Source of the DNA: an uncultured Fibrobacter sp.
Lineage (GTDB): Bacteria > Fibrobacterota > Fibrobacteria > Fibrobacterales > Fibrobacteraceae
Length of the DNA: 64,000 nucleotides
Assembly (NCBI GenBank): GCA_946414025.1
Contig: CAMKMX010000004.1
Location: 1 to 64,000, forward strand
Direction: 5' to 3'
The position numbers were made by a program, and so were the translations under genes. Below, one piece after another: positions 7,786-16,309 of this stretch. Positions within the stretch are counted from its first letter, which is position 1. Each line of letters begins with the position of its first letter. The notes beneath the pieces are model-generated. The model made no database searches and had not been told where the DNA came from. It saw nothing but the letters and a program-made list of their open reading frames with translations.

Positions 7786-8796
7786 ATGATTCGCAACGTA
7801 GCCATTATGGGTGCCACCGGCGCCGTCGGCCAGGAAATCCTCTCCATCCTCGAGGAACGCAACTTCCCGCTGCAGAGCCTCAAGCTCCTCGCCTCCGAAC
7901 GTAGCGCAGGCAAGGAATTCAAGTTCAAGGGCGAAACCCTCAAGTGCGAAGTCCTGAACAAGGATTCTTTCAAGGGTATCGACCTGGTGCTCAGCTCCGC
8001 CGGTGCAGCGATTTCCCAGGAATTCGCCCCCATCGCCGTGGAAAACGGTGCCGTGGTGGTCGATAACACCAGCTTCTTCCGCATGGACCCAAAGGTCCCT
8101 CTGGTCGTGCCCGAAGTGAATCCCGAAGATATCAAACTCTACAAGGCTGAAAATGGCGGCAAGGGCATTATCGCGAACCCGAACTGCACGACCATCATGA
8201 TGGTCGTGGTGCTGAACCCCATCGAGAAGATTTCTCACATCAAGAAGATTCACATTTCCTCTTACCAGAGTGCCAGCGGCGCAGGCGCCATCGCCATGGA
8301 AGAACTGAAGCAGCAGTACAAGGACATCATCGAGACGGGCACCACCACCCACATCAACAAGTTCCCCTTCCAGCTCGCCTACAACGTGATTCCGCAGATC
8401 GACAAGATGACGGAAAACGACTACACGAAGGAAGAAATGAAGATGTTCAACGAAACGCGCAAGATTATGCACTCCGATGTGCGTACCAGCGCTACCTGCG
8501 TGCGCGTGAGCTCGCTGCGCTCCCACTCCGAATCCGTGTGGTTCGAAACGGAACGTCCGGTCTCTGTGGAAGAAATCCGCAACGCTTTGAAAAACGCCCC
8601 GGGCGTGACCCTCAAGGACGATCCGCAGAACTACGTGTACCCGATGCCGCTGGAAAGCGCCGGCAAGGACAACGTGTTCGTTGGCCGTATCCGCAAGGAC
8701 CTCGCCGACGACAACAGCAACACGCTGTGGCTCACCGGTGACCAGATCCGCAAGGGCGCTGCCCTCAACGCCGTGCAGATTGGTGAGATGCTCTAA
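7786..8796 (+). CDS. asd: Aspartate-semialdehyde dehydrogenase
   Basis: 336 residues, normal family length. It reduces aspartyl phosphate to aspartate semialdehyde with NADPH, the branch point to lysine/diaminopimelate, threonine and methionine. The N-terminal Rossmann motif is GATGAVGQE (residues 9-17). The catalytic cysteine is Cys134 in NPNCTT, and the SSYQSASGAGAIAMEEL segment is typical of the family. A putative ribosome site (AAAGG) precedes the ATG. A bidirectional terminator lies about 110 bases downstream. Confidence 0.95.
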   Translation: MIRNVAIMGATGAVGQEILSILEERNFPLQSLKLLASERSAGKEFKFKGETLKCEVLNKDSFKGIDLVLSSAGAAISQEFAPIAVENGAVVVDNTSFFRMDPKVPLVVPEVNPEDIKLYKAENGGKGIIANPNCTTIMMVVVLNPIEKISHIKKIHISSYQSASGAGAIAMEELKQQYKDIIETGTTTHINKFPFQLAYNVIPQIDKMTENDYTKEEMKMFNETRKIMHSDVRTSATCVRVSSLRSHSESVWFETERPVSVEEIRNALKNAPGVTLKDDPQNYVYPMPLESAGKDNVFVGRIRKDLADDNSNTLWLTGDQIRKGAALNAVQIGEML

Positions 8797-8905
8797 AGGC
8801 GAGCGCAGCGGGAATGCTTGCATTCCCATTGCCGAGCCGCCGAGCATCGGACTCCGAAGGAGTCCAAATTCTCGCTAAGGGCGTGTAATTCTCGCTATTA
8901 CAAAC
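8797..8905. repeat. Short palindromes and a duplicated ATTCTCGCT word after asd
   Basis: The gap contains GGGAATG-CTTG-CATTCCC (8810-8827), GGACTCC-GAA-GGAGTCC (8849-8865), and two copies of AATTCTCGCTA spaced about 20 bases apart. The CC-GAA-GG hairpin core also appears in the left arm of the GIY-YIG element (about 42033-42045) and, as GCACC-TTC-GGTGC, at about 30175-30187. Confidence 0.6.
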
Positions 8906-8908
8906 ATC

Positions 8909-8940
8909 AAAAAGCCGTCCCGAAAAGGACGGCTTTTTTT
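8909..8940. terminator. Bidirectional rho-independent terminator
   Basis: AAAAAGCCGTCC-CGAAA-AGGACGGCTTTTTTT: a GC-rich stem of about 8 bp with an A-run on one side and a T-run on the other. It serves the convergent asd and rfbD genes and overlaps the rfbD stop codon. Confidence 0.9.
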
Positions 8941-9850
8941 ATTCCAGTTCTTTTAAATACCGGCTCAAGGCGTCTTGCCAGGTAGGGAGCGGTTTGAAAC
9001 CCGCCTCTACCAGTTTGGACTTGTCCAAACGGCTATTGAAGGGGCGCGCCGCCTTGCTTAGGCCGTATTCTGCCGTGGTCACGGGATTCACAACAGTAGA
9101 AAGCCCCGCCTGGCGGTAGATTTCCTTGGTGAAATCGTACCAGCTGATAAATCCGCCCTCGTTGGTAGCGTGGTAATAGCCGTACTTTTCCGTCTCGATC
9201 ATATCCACCAGAAGGCGGGACAAGTCGTAGGTGTAGGTAGGCGTTCCGATCTGGTCGTTCACCACCCGCACGGTATCGTGAGTCTTGCCCACGCTCAACA
9301 TGGTCTTGATAAAGTTCTTGCCGTTGAGGCCGAACACCCAGGCGATACGGACAATGAAGTATTTTTCTAGAAGTCCGCTTACCGCAAGTTCTCCTTCTAG
9401 CTTGGACTGTCCATAAACATTCAAGGGTTTGTAATCCTTGCAGTCGGGCTTCCAGGGTTCCGTGCCCTGGCCGTCAAAGACGTAGTCCGTGCTAATATAG
9501 ACCATCTTGGCATCAACCTTCTTACAGACCTTGGCGATATTTTCTGTACCGCGGGCGTTGATGGCAAAAACCTTTTCCCGCTTGTCCTCATCTTCGGCCA
9601 GGTCCACGGCCGTCCAGGCGGCGCAATGGACGATTACGTCGGGCTTTACCCGGCCCAGCACCTCTTCTACCGCAGACGCATTGGTAATGTCCAGCGATTC
9701 GTAGGGCATGCTGGTCACGGGAGAGCCATCCTGCACACCCGCGTAAGCGGGAGCGATGTCACTCCCTACCCCGTCGTAACCGCGCTTTGCCAGTTCGTTC
9801 ATCACGTCGTGGCCAAGCTGGCCTGCTACACCTGTCACAAAAACTTTCAT
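8939..9850 (-). CDS. rfbD: dTDP-4-dehydrorhamnose reductase
   Basis: 303 residues, a short-chain dehydrogenase of the extended type. The N-terminal NADPH-binding motif is GVAGQLGHD (residues 7-15). AINARGTENIAKVCK, YISTDYVFDG and the YGQSKLEGE motif (Tyr/Lys catalytic pair) are characteristic of RfbD/RmlD. It makes the last step of dTDP-L-rhamnose synthesis for surface polysaccharides. The other rml genes are not next to it. Assignment rests on the RfbD-like motif set; a related sugar-nucleotide reductase cannot be fully excluded. Confidence 0.9.
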   Translation of the reverse strand: MKVFVTGVAGQLGHDVMNELAKRGYDGVGSDIAPAYAGVQDGSPVTSMPYESLDITNASAVEEVLGRVKPDVIVHCAAWTAVDLAEDEDKREKVFAINARGTENIAKVCKKVDAKMVYISTDYVFDGQGTEPWKPDCKDYKPLNVYGQSKLEGELAVSGLLEKYFIVRIAWVFGLNGKNFIKTMLSVGKTHDTVRVVNDQIGTPTYTYDLSRLLVDMIETEKYGYYHATNEGGFISWYDFTKEIYRQAGLSTVVNPVTTAEYGLSKAARPFNSRLDKSKLVEAGFKPLPTWQDALSRYLKELE

Positions 9851-9860
9851 AACAACCTCT

Positions 9861-9888
9861 TTGACCGTAATTTACAAAAATCTATATT
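9861..9888 (+). promoter_or_regulatory. Candidate sigma70-type promoter of the thioesterase gene
   Basis: TTGACC (9861-9866) and TATATT (9883-9888) are 16 bases apart. The ATG at 9896 begins 8 bases after the -10 box, so transcription would start almost at the start codon, giving a leaderless or near-leaderless message. No ribosome site is visible. Confidence 0.5.
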
Positions 9889-9895
9889 TCTCCAC

Positions 9896-10402
9896 ATGGA
9901 AAAAGCACCCAAGACTGTCAAAGAATCCGCCACCGTCACCCACGACATCGTCCACCCGGGCGACTCCAATTCTTACGGAATCGCCTTCGGGGGCTACCTG
10001 ATGGGGCTTCTGGACAAGGCGGCCTGCATTGCCGCCCGCAGGCACTGCGAAGGCCGCGTGACCACCGTAGGCATCGACGGCGTCCGCTTTTTTAGGCCAG
10101 CGGAAGTAGGTATGATTCTCGACATCAAGGCCTCTATTAACCGGGTGTTCAATTCTTCTATGGAAATCGGCGTCAAGGTGACGGGTACGCCCCTGGAACA
10201 GACCGAGACCTACGACATCTGCCACGCCTACATGACCTTTGCCGCCCTGGACAGCAAGGGCAAGCCCACCGGTATTGCCCAGGTAATCCCCGAAACCGAC
10301 GAAGAAAAGCGCCGTTTCGAAGAAGCCCTCGCCCGCCGGGAATCCCGCAAGCAGTTGAAGAGCCTGTTTACAAGAGCAAACACCTCTCCCCAAAAACCCT
10401 AG
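9896..10402 (+). CDS. Acyl-CoA thioesterase (hotdog fold, YciA/BACH type)
   Basis: 168 residues from the ATG at 9896. Upstream codons in frame lie inside the divergent rfbD gene and are not used. HPGDSNSYGIAFGGYLMGLLDKAACIAARRH is the hotdog-fold thioesterase segment: Asn/Asp-containing loop, GG, then Asp in the central helix. VTTVGIDGVRFFRPAEVG is the following strand. The family hydrolyses acyl-CoA thioesters in the cytoplasm; the chain-length preference cannot be read. The C-terminal charged helix (about 130-160) is typical. Confidence 0.85.
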   Translation: MEKAPKTVKESATVTHDIVHPGDSNSYGIAFGGYLMGLLDKAACIAARRHCEGRVTTVGIDGVRFFRPAEVGMILDIKASINRVFNSSMEIGVKVTGTPLEQTETYDICHAYMTFAALDSKGKPTGIAQVIPETDEEKRRFEEALARRESRKQLKSLFTRANTSPQKP

Positions 10403-10435
10403 CGAAACGCCCTCCAAATTGCTAAAATTGGGCCC

Positions 10436-11770
10436 ATGACTGGAAAACAAGTCAAGGACCGTTCCCTTATCAGTCTTTCTTGGCCACTTATCCTGACCTT
10501 TGCCGTCGGGATTTTCCAGCCCATGATGGACAGCTGGTTTCTTTCCCGCACATCGGAAACGGCAGCCGCCGGCGTAGGCGCGTTAATGCCCATCATCGCC
10601 ACCATCTTTACCGCCCTCCACGCGTTTTCCCAGGCGGGTGCAAGCATTACTTCCCAGTATATCGGTGCAAGGCAAGGTAGCCACGCCAGGACTACCCAGA
10701 CCCTGGTACTTGTGGGCAGCTTTTTACTCGGCATTTCCATCACGCTCTTGGTGTTTCCCCTTTCGGGCACAATCGTCTCCCTGATGGGCCTTACCGACGA
10801 CCCGGCATTGTACGCAAACCAGTTCCTTTCCGTGGTGGCATTCGGCTTTGCCTTCCGGGCCCTGCAGGCCACCCTCATCGCCTTAATCGCCACCCACGGC
10901 CTTACCATCTGGAACCTGATCAGCAACGTGCTTACCATCGCAAGCAACGCTGTGCTGAACTACATCTTCTTGGAAGGTCTTTTCGGGCTCCCCAAGATGG
11001 GCGTCTACGGCGTGGCCCTGGCCACCGCCATTTCCTGGGGGCTCGCTTCCCTGATGCTCTGGATTGTGCTAAGGTTCAAGGTCCACCACGTCACGCAGAA
11101 GCGGGACCTGGTCCGTTCCAGGGTGATTCTCCCCGACTGGATTCGCATCGGGCTCCCCGCCGCCGCAGAACCCATCAGTTTCCAGCTATTTCAGGTGTTC
11201 ATTACCGCCATGGTGGTCTATGTAGGCACTACCGCCATGACCGCCCGCGTCTTTGCGGGGAACTTCTCTGCGGTGTCTTGCATCTTGGGAATCGGCCTGG
11301 GTAGCGGAAACCAGATTCTGGTGGCCCACCTGGTAGGCGCCCATGAGTACGACCGTGCTTCAAATCAAATCAAACGCACCTTTATCATCGGGAGTATCAG
11401 CGGACTGATTTTCTCTATACTGGTGGCCCTCAGCGGCGAACACCTCATCGGCATCTTTACGCAGAACCCCGAAGTGATACGCCTGGGCTGCATCTGCCTC
11501 TGGTGCGACGTGGCGCTACAGCCCTTCAAGGCGGTAAATTTCATCATCACATCGGCCCTACGCGCCACAGGGGATTCCAAGTTCCCCGCCATCGTCGGCA
11601 GCGCCATGATGTGGACCCTGGGCGTGGGTACGGCCCTGTTCCTGGCCTTCGGTCTGAAACTTGGGCTGACGGGGCTCTGGCTCGGCATGGCCAGCGACGA
11701 ATTTTACCGTTCCATCGCCAACTTCTGGCGCTGGAAAAGCGGACGCTGGAAAACCAAGGCCGTGGTATAA
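10436..11770 (+). CDS. MATE-family multidrug/toxin efflux transporter
   Basis: 444 residues with about twelve hydrophobic helices arranged as two repeats. LSWPLILTFAVGIFQPMMDSWFLSR, SQAGASITSQYIGARQG and the second-half equivalents (RIGLPAAAEPISFQ, GLGSGNQILVAHLVGAHEYD) match the MATE/NorM fold. It would export cationic compounds using a sodium or proton gradient across the inner membrane. The start is ATG 10436. A TAAAAT box at 10423-10428 lies 7 bases upstream and there is no ribosome site. The substrate is unknown. Confidence 0.9.
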   Translation: MTGKQVKDRSLISLSWPLILTFAVGIFQPMMDSWFLSRTSETAAAGVGALMPIIATIFTALHAFSQAGASITSQYIGARQGSHARTTQTLVLVGSFLLGISITLLVFPLSGTIVSLMGLTDDPALYANQFLSVVAFGFAFRALQATLIALIATHGLTIWNLISNVLTIASNAVLNYIFLEGLFGLPKMGVYGVALATAISWGLASLMLWIVLRFKVHHVTQKRDLVRSRVILPDWIRIGLPAAAEPISFQLFQVFITAMVVYVGTTAMTARVFAGNFSAVSCILGIGLGSGNQILVAHLVGAHEYDRASNQIKRTFIIGSISGLIFSILVALSGEHLIGIFTQNPEVIRLGCICLWCDVALQPFKAVNFIITSALRATGDSKFPAIVGSAMMWTLGVGTALFLAFGLKLGLTGLWLGMASDEFYRSIANFWRWKSGRWKTKAVV

Positions 11771-11806
11771 TACCAAATACCTTATTTTTGGCTTATATTC
11801 CCAAAA

Positions 11807-11834
11807 TTGCCGTTTTTCTGCCAAATTTTATAAT
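11807..11834 (+). promoter_or_regulatory. Candidate promoter of the rel/spo gene
   Basis: TTGCCG (11807-11812), a 16-base spacer and TATAAT (11829-11834). The start codon at 11847 lies 12 bases after the -10 box, leaving room for only a few untranslated bases. No Shine-Dalgarno sequence is present. Confidence 0.55.
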
Positions 11835-11846
11835 AAATTGTAGATA

Positions 11847-13991
11847 ATGGCAGTGCAAGAGTTGACATCCAACCAGAAGCACATCGTGGACGTGCTTATC
11901 AAGAAGAATCCCGCCCTGAACCGCGAGATCCTGGAGAATGCCATTGTCTTTATTGCAGAGGCCCACAGCGGCCAGTACCGCAAGAGCGGCATGCCCTATA
12001 CCGAGCACCCCTACGAGGTGGCCAAGATCCTTGCGGACCTGAAACAGGACCAGGCCACGGTGCTTGCCGGGCTACTCCACGACGTAGTAGAGGACACGCC
12101 CCACACCCTAAGCGAAATTTCTGAAAAATTCGGCGACGATACCGCCTTCATGGTGGACGCCGTCACCAAGATTACCGCCGCCCAGCAAGAGAGCAAGACC
12201 GCCCGCAAGGCGGAAACCTACCGCAAGCTCATTACCGCCATGGCGAAAGACCCCCGGGTCATCATGATCAAGATTGCGGACCGCATCCACAACATGCGGA
12301 CCATGCAGTACATGAAGCCCGAGAAACGCAAGATTATCGCCCAGGAGACCCTGGACATCTACGTGCCCCTCACCCACCGGTTCGGCCTGTACAAGCTCAA
12401 GACGGAGCTTGAGGACCTGAGCTTCAAGTACGTGAACCCGGTAGAGTACCAGAAACTGGTGGACGCCCTTATCGAGAACAAGGAAGCCCGGGAAAAGTAC
12501 ATCCAGTCCGTCATCGGGCCCTTGCAGATCAAGCTCGCCCTAGAAGACTTCGACTGCACCATCCAGGGCCGCACCAAGAACATTTACAGCATCTACAACA
12601 AGATGATTGCACGGGGTTGCGAATTCGAAGACATCTTCGATATCTTCGCCATCCGTATTATCGTGGATACCATTCCCGAATGCTACCTGGCCCTGGGCTA
12701 TGTCCACAACCTGTGGCCGCCCCTCCAGAGCCGCTTCAAGGACTACATCGCCACCCCGAAGCCGAACCTTTACCAGAGCATCCATACCACGGTCATCGGG
12801 CCCGAAAACAAGATGGTAGAAGTCCAGATCCGCACCAAGGACATGGACCTGACGGCAGAGAAGGGCTTTGCCGCCCACTGGGCCTACAAGCTGGAAACCC
12901 AGCACGAAGGCGAAGAACTGGCCTGGCTAGACCACATGGTCAAGCTCCAGTCCGAAATTTCGGACAGCCGCGAATACCTGGACTTTTTGAAGGTGGACCT
13001 GAAACCCGAGGGAATCGTGGTGTTCACCCCCAAGGGAAACTCCATCGAACTGCCCGACGGGGCTATCGTGCTGGACTTTGCCTTTGCCGTACATACGGAG
13101 CTCGGCCTCCACTGCATAGGGGCCCGCATCAACGACGAAGTGGTAAGCCTGGACAAGCCCGTACCACACGGGGCCACCATCCAGGTGCTGAAAAGCCCCA
13201 CCCAGGAGCCCAGCCCGGAATGGCTGGAGATGGTGACCACCACCAAGGCCAAGCAGGAACTGCGCAAGTGGATGAAGACCAGCATGCAGCAACAGGCCAG
13301 AGACCTGGGCCGTGAAATCTGGACCCGTGAACTGCGGGTCTCCAAGATGGAAAAGGACCAGTATCCTTCGGACGAAAGTACCGCAAAGCATTTCGGCACG
13401 CCGAACATCGAGACCTTCTACGAACGGCTGGGCCAGGGAGAACTCCCCCTGCAGGACATCCACCGTTTCTTGAACGGCGGCGAGAACATTTCCAAGGAAG
13501 CTTCGGCCCTCCGGTTTTTCCCAACCTTCAACAAGGACAAGAAGAGCCCCGTCCAAGACGACATGCCCCTGGAAATCGGCCAGGAGACCAACCTGGTGGT
13601 GCATTTCGCCAGCTGCTGCGGGCCCGTGCCCGGCGACAAGATTGTGGGAATCATGCGGCCACAGGTGGGTATCGAGGTGCACTCCCTCAAGTGCCCCTGT
13701 CTCAAGGATTTCCCCGTAGAACAGCAGATTCCGGTGCAATGGAGCCCGGACCTTTCGGAGCCCTTCACCACCCACCTGATCGTGGAGACGGACAACCGCA
13801 AGAACATTACCTTCGACGTGCTGAAGGTCATCAAGGACGAAAACCTGTTCCTGGACCAGATGAGCGTCGTAAGCAAGCAGTCCTCCGGCAGGATCCGTAT
13901 GGAATTCAAGGCCTTCCGCAAGGAGCAGGTGGATTCCGTCACCTACAAGATCCAGCAGATTAGCGGCGTGCGGGAGGTTAAAAAATCATGA
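11847..13991 (+). CDS. Bifunctional (p)ppGpp synthetase/hydrolase (Rel/SpoT type)
   Basis: 714 residues with the full long-RSH layout. The HD hydrolase domain (about 25-190) keeps His54, HD at 78-79 and ED at 82-83. The synthetase domain (about 220-345) contains GRTKNIYSIYNKM and RFKD at 296-299; the RxKD form marks bifunctional enzymes, unlike the ExDD of synthesis-only RelA. A TGS domain (about 389-450) and a C-terminal ACT domain (about 640-714) follow, with SCCGPVPGD between them. It makes and degrades the stringent-response alarmone. Its stop overlaps the next gene start. Confidence 0.95.
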   Translation: MAVQELTSNQKHIVDVLIKKNPALNREILENAIVFIAEAHSGQYRKSGMPYTEHPYEVAKILADLKQDQATVLAGLLHDVVEDTPHTLSEISEKFGDDTAFMVDAVTKITAAQQESKTARKAETYRKLITAMAKDPRVIMIKIADRIHNMRTMQYMKPEKRKIIAQETLDIYVPLTHRFGLYKLKTELEDLSFKYVNPVEYQKLVDALIENKEAREKYIQSVIGPLQIKLALEDFDCTIQGRTKNIYSIYNKMIARGCEFEDIFDIFAIRIIVDTIPECYLALGYVHNLWPPLQSRFKDYIATPKPNLYQSIHTTVIGPENKMVEVQIRTKDMDLTAEKGFAAHWAYKLETQHEGEELAWLDHMVKLQSEISDSREYLDFLKVDLKPEGIVVFTPKGNSIELPDGAIVLDFAFAVHTELGLHCIGARINDEVVSLDKPVPHGATIQVLKSPTQEPSPEWLEMVTTTKAKQELRKWMKTSMQQQARDLGREIWTRELRVSKMEKDQYPSDESTAKHFGTPNIETFYERLGQGELPLQDIHRFLNGGENISKEASALRFFPTFNKDKKSPVQDDMPLEIGQETNLVVHFASCCGPVPGDKIVGIMRPQVGIEVHSLKCPCLKDFPVEQQIPVQWSPDLSEPFTTHLIVETDNRKNITFDVLKVIKDENLFLDQMSVVSKQSSGRIRMEFKAFRKEQVDSVTYKIQQISGVREVKKS

Positions 13992-14575
13992 TGACGCCCC
14001 TGCACCATAGCGACTACACCCTGAAGAACAGGGCCTTCAACTGCCGCATGCGGAACCGCTACTACGAAGAGGTCTATTACGCCTTCAGGGCGCTGTTGCC
14101 CAACGACTATAACGGCACCACCGGCGGCAAGTTCGACGAAGAATGGTTCGCCCACCTGCAGCAAGAAATCAAGCACTACGAGCGCCTGATTACCACTTGC
14201 CTGGAATACGCCCAGGCCGCCATCTTTTACGGCAAGGCCGAAGAGGCCACGCTGTATTCCAAGGACAAGCGCTGGGGCATCCTGCAAGAAGAAATCTTCC
14301 TGGTGCACTTTCTGCGGGAACTGCTTTCTACCACCCACTATATCATCGCCCGAATCGACACCGACAAGATGCTCCACGACTGGGGCATAAACATGCAGGG
14401 CATGAAAGCGCAACCGGTGGACAAGGGATTCGTCAGTTCTATCCAGGAAAAGCTTTCGGCCATGTCCCTTGCCACCATCAAGGAATTCCGGGAGCTGGTA
14501 AAGCATATCGTTGAACGGTTCCAGATAGGCAACACCCTTTTTGGAACGATACAGGAATTACAGAACTTCTACTAA
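13988..14575 (+). CDS. Hypothetical protein co-transcribed with rel/spo
   Basis: 195 residues, mostly helical, soluble, rich in Tyr, Glu and Arg, with no signal or membrane segment. Its ATG overlaps the rel/spo stop by 4 bases (ATGA arrangement), so translational coupling is likely. Segments such as NRYYEEVYYAFRALLP and EEIFLVHFLRELLSTTHYIIARIDTDKML look like an all-helical domain, but no family is recognised. A link to the stringent response is suggested only by position. Confidence 0.7.
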   Translation: MMTPLHHSDYTLKNRAFNCRMRNRYYEEVYYAFRALLPNDYNGTTGGKFDEEWFAHLQQEIKHYERLITTCLEYAQAAIFYGKAEEATLYSKDKRWGILQEEIFLVHFLRELLSTTHYIIARIDTDKMLHDWGINMQGMKAQPVDKGFVSSIQEKLSAMSLATIKEFRELVKHIVERFQIGNTLFGTIQELQNFY

Positions 14576-14576
14576 G

Positions 14577-14674
14577 AGAAGTTGCGAGTTGTGAGTATTG
14601 AGTTATGAGACATTAGAGAAGGAAATCTTGAAACCGAAGACACTGACAACTGACAACTGATTACTAACTACTAA
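14577..14674. repeat. 7-bp-period repeat array before nuoA
   Basis: The left arm reads GAGTTGT/GAGTATT/GAGTTAT/GAGACAT and the right arm CTGACAA, CTGACAA, CTGATTA, CTAACTA. The right arm runs to within 5 bases of the nuoA ATG, so it forms the 5' untranslated region of the nuo operon. No ribosome site is visible there. Confidence 0.65.
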
Positions 14675-14678
14675 AACC

Positions 14679-15059
14679 ATGTCCGAATACATCATCTTAT
14701 CCATATTCCTCTTCTTGGGAGCCTTCATCGCGGCGGCGGCTACCGTCACAGGACTTTTGCTGGGCTACCGTACCAAGAACACCAAGAACAAGATGGCCCC
14801 CTACGAATGCGGTATGCAGACCATCGGAAACGCCCGTATCCAGTTCAAGGTGGGCTACTACCTGTTCGCGCTTTTGTTCCTGGTATTCGACATCGAAGCT
14901 TTGTTCCTGTATCCCGTGCTCATGAACTTCAAGGAAATCATGGCAGGGAACACGCCCCTCGCCCCTGCGGTCGTTATCATTGACCTTGTGATATTTATGG
15001 CCATTCTCGTTTCCGGCCTCGCCTACGCCTGGAAAAAAGGAATCCTGAAATGGGAATAA
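14679..15059 (+). CDS. nuoA: NADH-quinone oxidoreductase subunit A
   Basis: 126 residues with three transmembrane helices. The hallmark YECGMQTIGNARIQFKVGYYLFALLFLVFDIEALFLYPV is present in pieces: YECG loop, then FDIE in the second helix. It is a membrane-arm subunit next to the quinone site of respiratory complex I. It is the first gene of a tightly packed operon and its 3' end overlaps the nuoBC start by 10 bases. Confidence 0.95.
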   Translation: MSEYIILSIFLFLGAFIAAAATVTGLLLGYRTKNTKNKMAPYECGMQTIGNARIQFKVGYYLFALLFLVFDIEALFLYPVLMNFKEIMAGNTPLAPAVVIIDLVIFMAILVSGLAYAWKKGILKWE

Positions 15060-16309
15060 TTAATTACGCTCCAAAAATCCTGGACCCTATTCCGGGCGGT
15101 AAGTACGTGGTAAACGCCATCGACTACGTGGTGAACTGGGCCCGTGCAAACTCCATTTGGCCCTTGACCTACGGCACTAGCTGCTGCGCCATCGAGATGA
15201 TGAGCAGTTCCATGGCCCGCTACGACATCGCCCGATTCGGAAGTGAAGTATTCCGCAGTTCACCTAGGCAGGCGGACCTGTTTATTTTGGCGGGAACCAT
15301 CACCCGCCGCATGGCACCTGCCATCCAGATGCTGTGGGAGCAGATTCCTGGCCCCAAGTACGCCATCGCCATGGGCGCCTGCACCATCAGCGGCGGCCCC
15401 TTCATCTACGACAACTATTCCGTAGTCCGCGGTGCCCAGAACCTGATTCCCGTAGACGTGTTCGTCCCCGGATGCCCGCCCAGGCCCGAGGCCCTTTTCC
15501 ACGGGCTTTTGACCCTCCGTGAAAAAATCCTGAAGGAGACCTGCCGTAACCCCTGGCAGGTCGGCGAACCCAAAGACGTGTCCACCATGGACCGCTACCG
15601 CGAAGCCGCCAAGACCTGGGCCGCCCTGGAAGAGATGAAAGACGAAGAGATGGCAGAAGCCAGGGCCAAGTTCAAGGAAGAAAATCCCGACTACAAGTCC
15701 AGTTTCAAGCCCATCCGCGTCAAGAAAGAGGACTTTCCCGAAGTGGAACGTGTCCCCTTCAAGCGCATGGGGCTTACCCAGTCCGACATCTACGCAAAGC
15801 TGAAGGAAAGATTCCCGGCGGTAACGGTGCATACCCACAGCGAAGACCCTGTGGAAGACGTGGTGGCCGCCATGCCGGCGGACCGACCGCTAGAAGTGAT
15901 GGTCACCCCCGAAGACTACCTGCCCATGGTGGAATTCATCAAGGATGAGGCCAGCCTCAAGATGGACTACCTCATCGACATCGTAGGCATAGACTACGAC
16001 GACCATTTTGACGTAGTCTCCCAGTTCCGCAGCATGGAACACGGACACAAGCTGTTCCTCTGCCTGCAACTGAAAAAGGACTTTTCCATTCCCGAAGAGC
16101 AGCGGGCCACGGCACTCCTTGCCCACGCTCCCAGCATCAGCCACCTGTACCCGGCGGCGGAATTCAAGGAACGTGAAGTTTACGACATGTTCGGCATCGA
16201 CTTCGTGGGCCACCCCGACCAGCGCCGAATCTTCTTGGACGACGACTTCGTAGGCTACCCCCTGCGCAAGGACTTTACCCACCCGGAAATGATCAGGAGG
16301 CCCGTATGA
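15050..16309 (+). CDS. nuoBC: NADH-quinone oxidoreductase NuoB-NuoC fusion
   Basis: 419 residues. The N-terminal half (about 1-170) is NuoB with the N2 iron-sulfur ligands: TSCCAIEMM (paired Cys), GACTISGGPF and PGCPPRPEAL. A charged linker of about 65 residues follows (about 180-245). The C-terminal half (about 250-419) is NuoC: YLIDIVGIDY, LYPAAEFKEREVYDMFGIDF and the DDFVGYPLRKDF ending. It carries electrons to quinone at the base of the peripheral arm. NuoC-NuoD fusions are common, whereas a B-C fusion is unusual. The frame is continuous with no sign of sequencing error. Confidence 0.93.
   Translation: MGIINYAPKILDPIPGGKYVVNAIDYVVNWARANSIWPLTYGTSCCAIEMMSSSMARYDIARFGSEVFRSSPRQADLFILAGTITRRMAPAIQMLWEQIPGPKYAIAMGACTISGGPFIYDNYSVVRGAQNLIPVDVFVPGCPPRPEALFHGLLTLREKILKETCRNPWQVGEPKDVSTMDRYREAAKTWAALEEMKDEEMAEARAKFKEENPDYKSSFKPIRVKKEDFPEVERVPFKRMGLTQSDIYAKLKERFPAVTVHTHSEDPVEDVVAAMPADRPLEVMVTPEDYLPMVEFIKDEASLKMDYLIDIVGIDYDDHFDVVSQFRSMEHGHKLFLCLQLKKDFSIPEEQRATALLAHAPSISHLYPAAEFKEREVYDMFGIDFVGHPDQRRIFLDDDFVGYPLRKDFTHPEMIRRPV

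Noticed and set aside
15050..16309. Sequencing-error fusion of nuoB and nuoC
   Set aside because: The linker is long, charged and in normal codon use, and nuoA/nuoD overlap the ends as expected for an intact gene.
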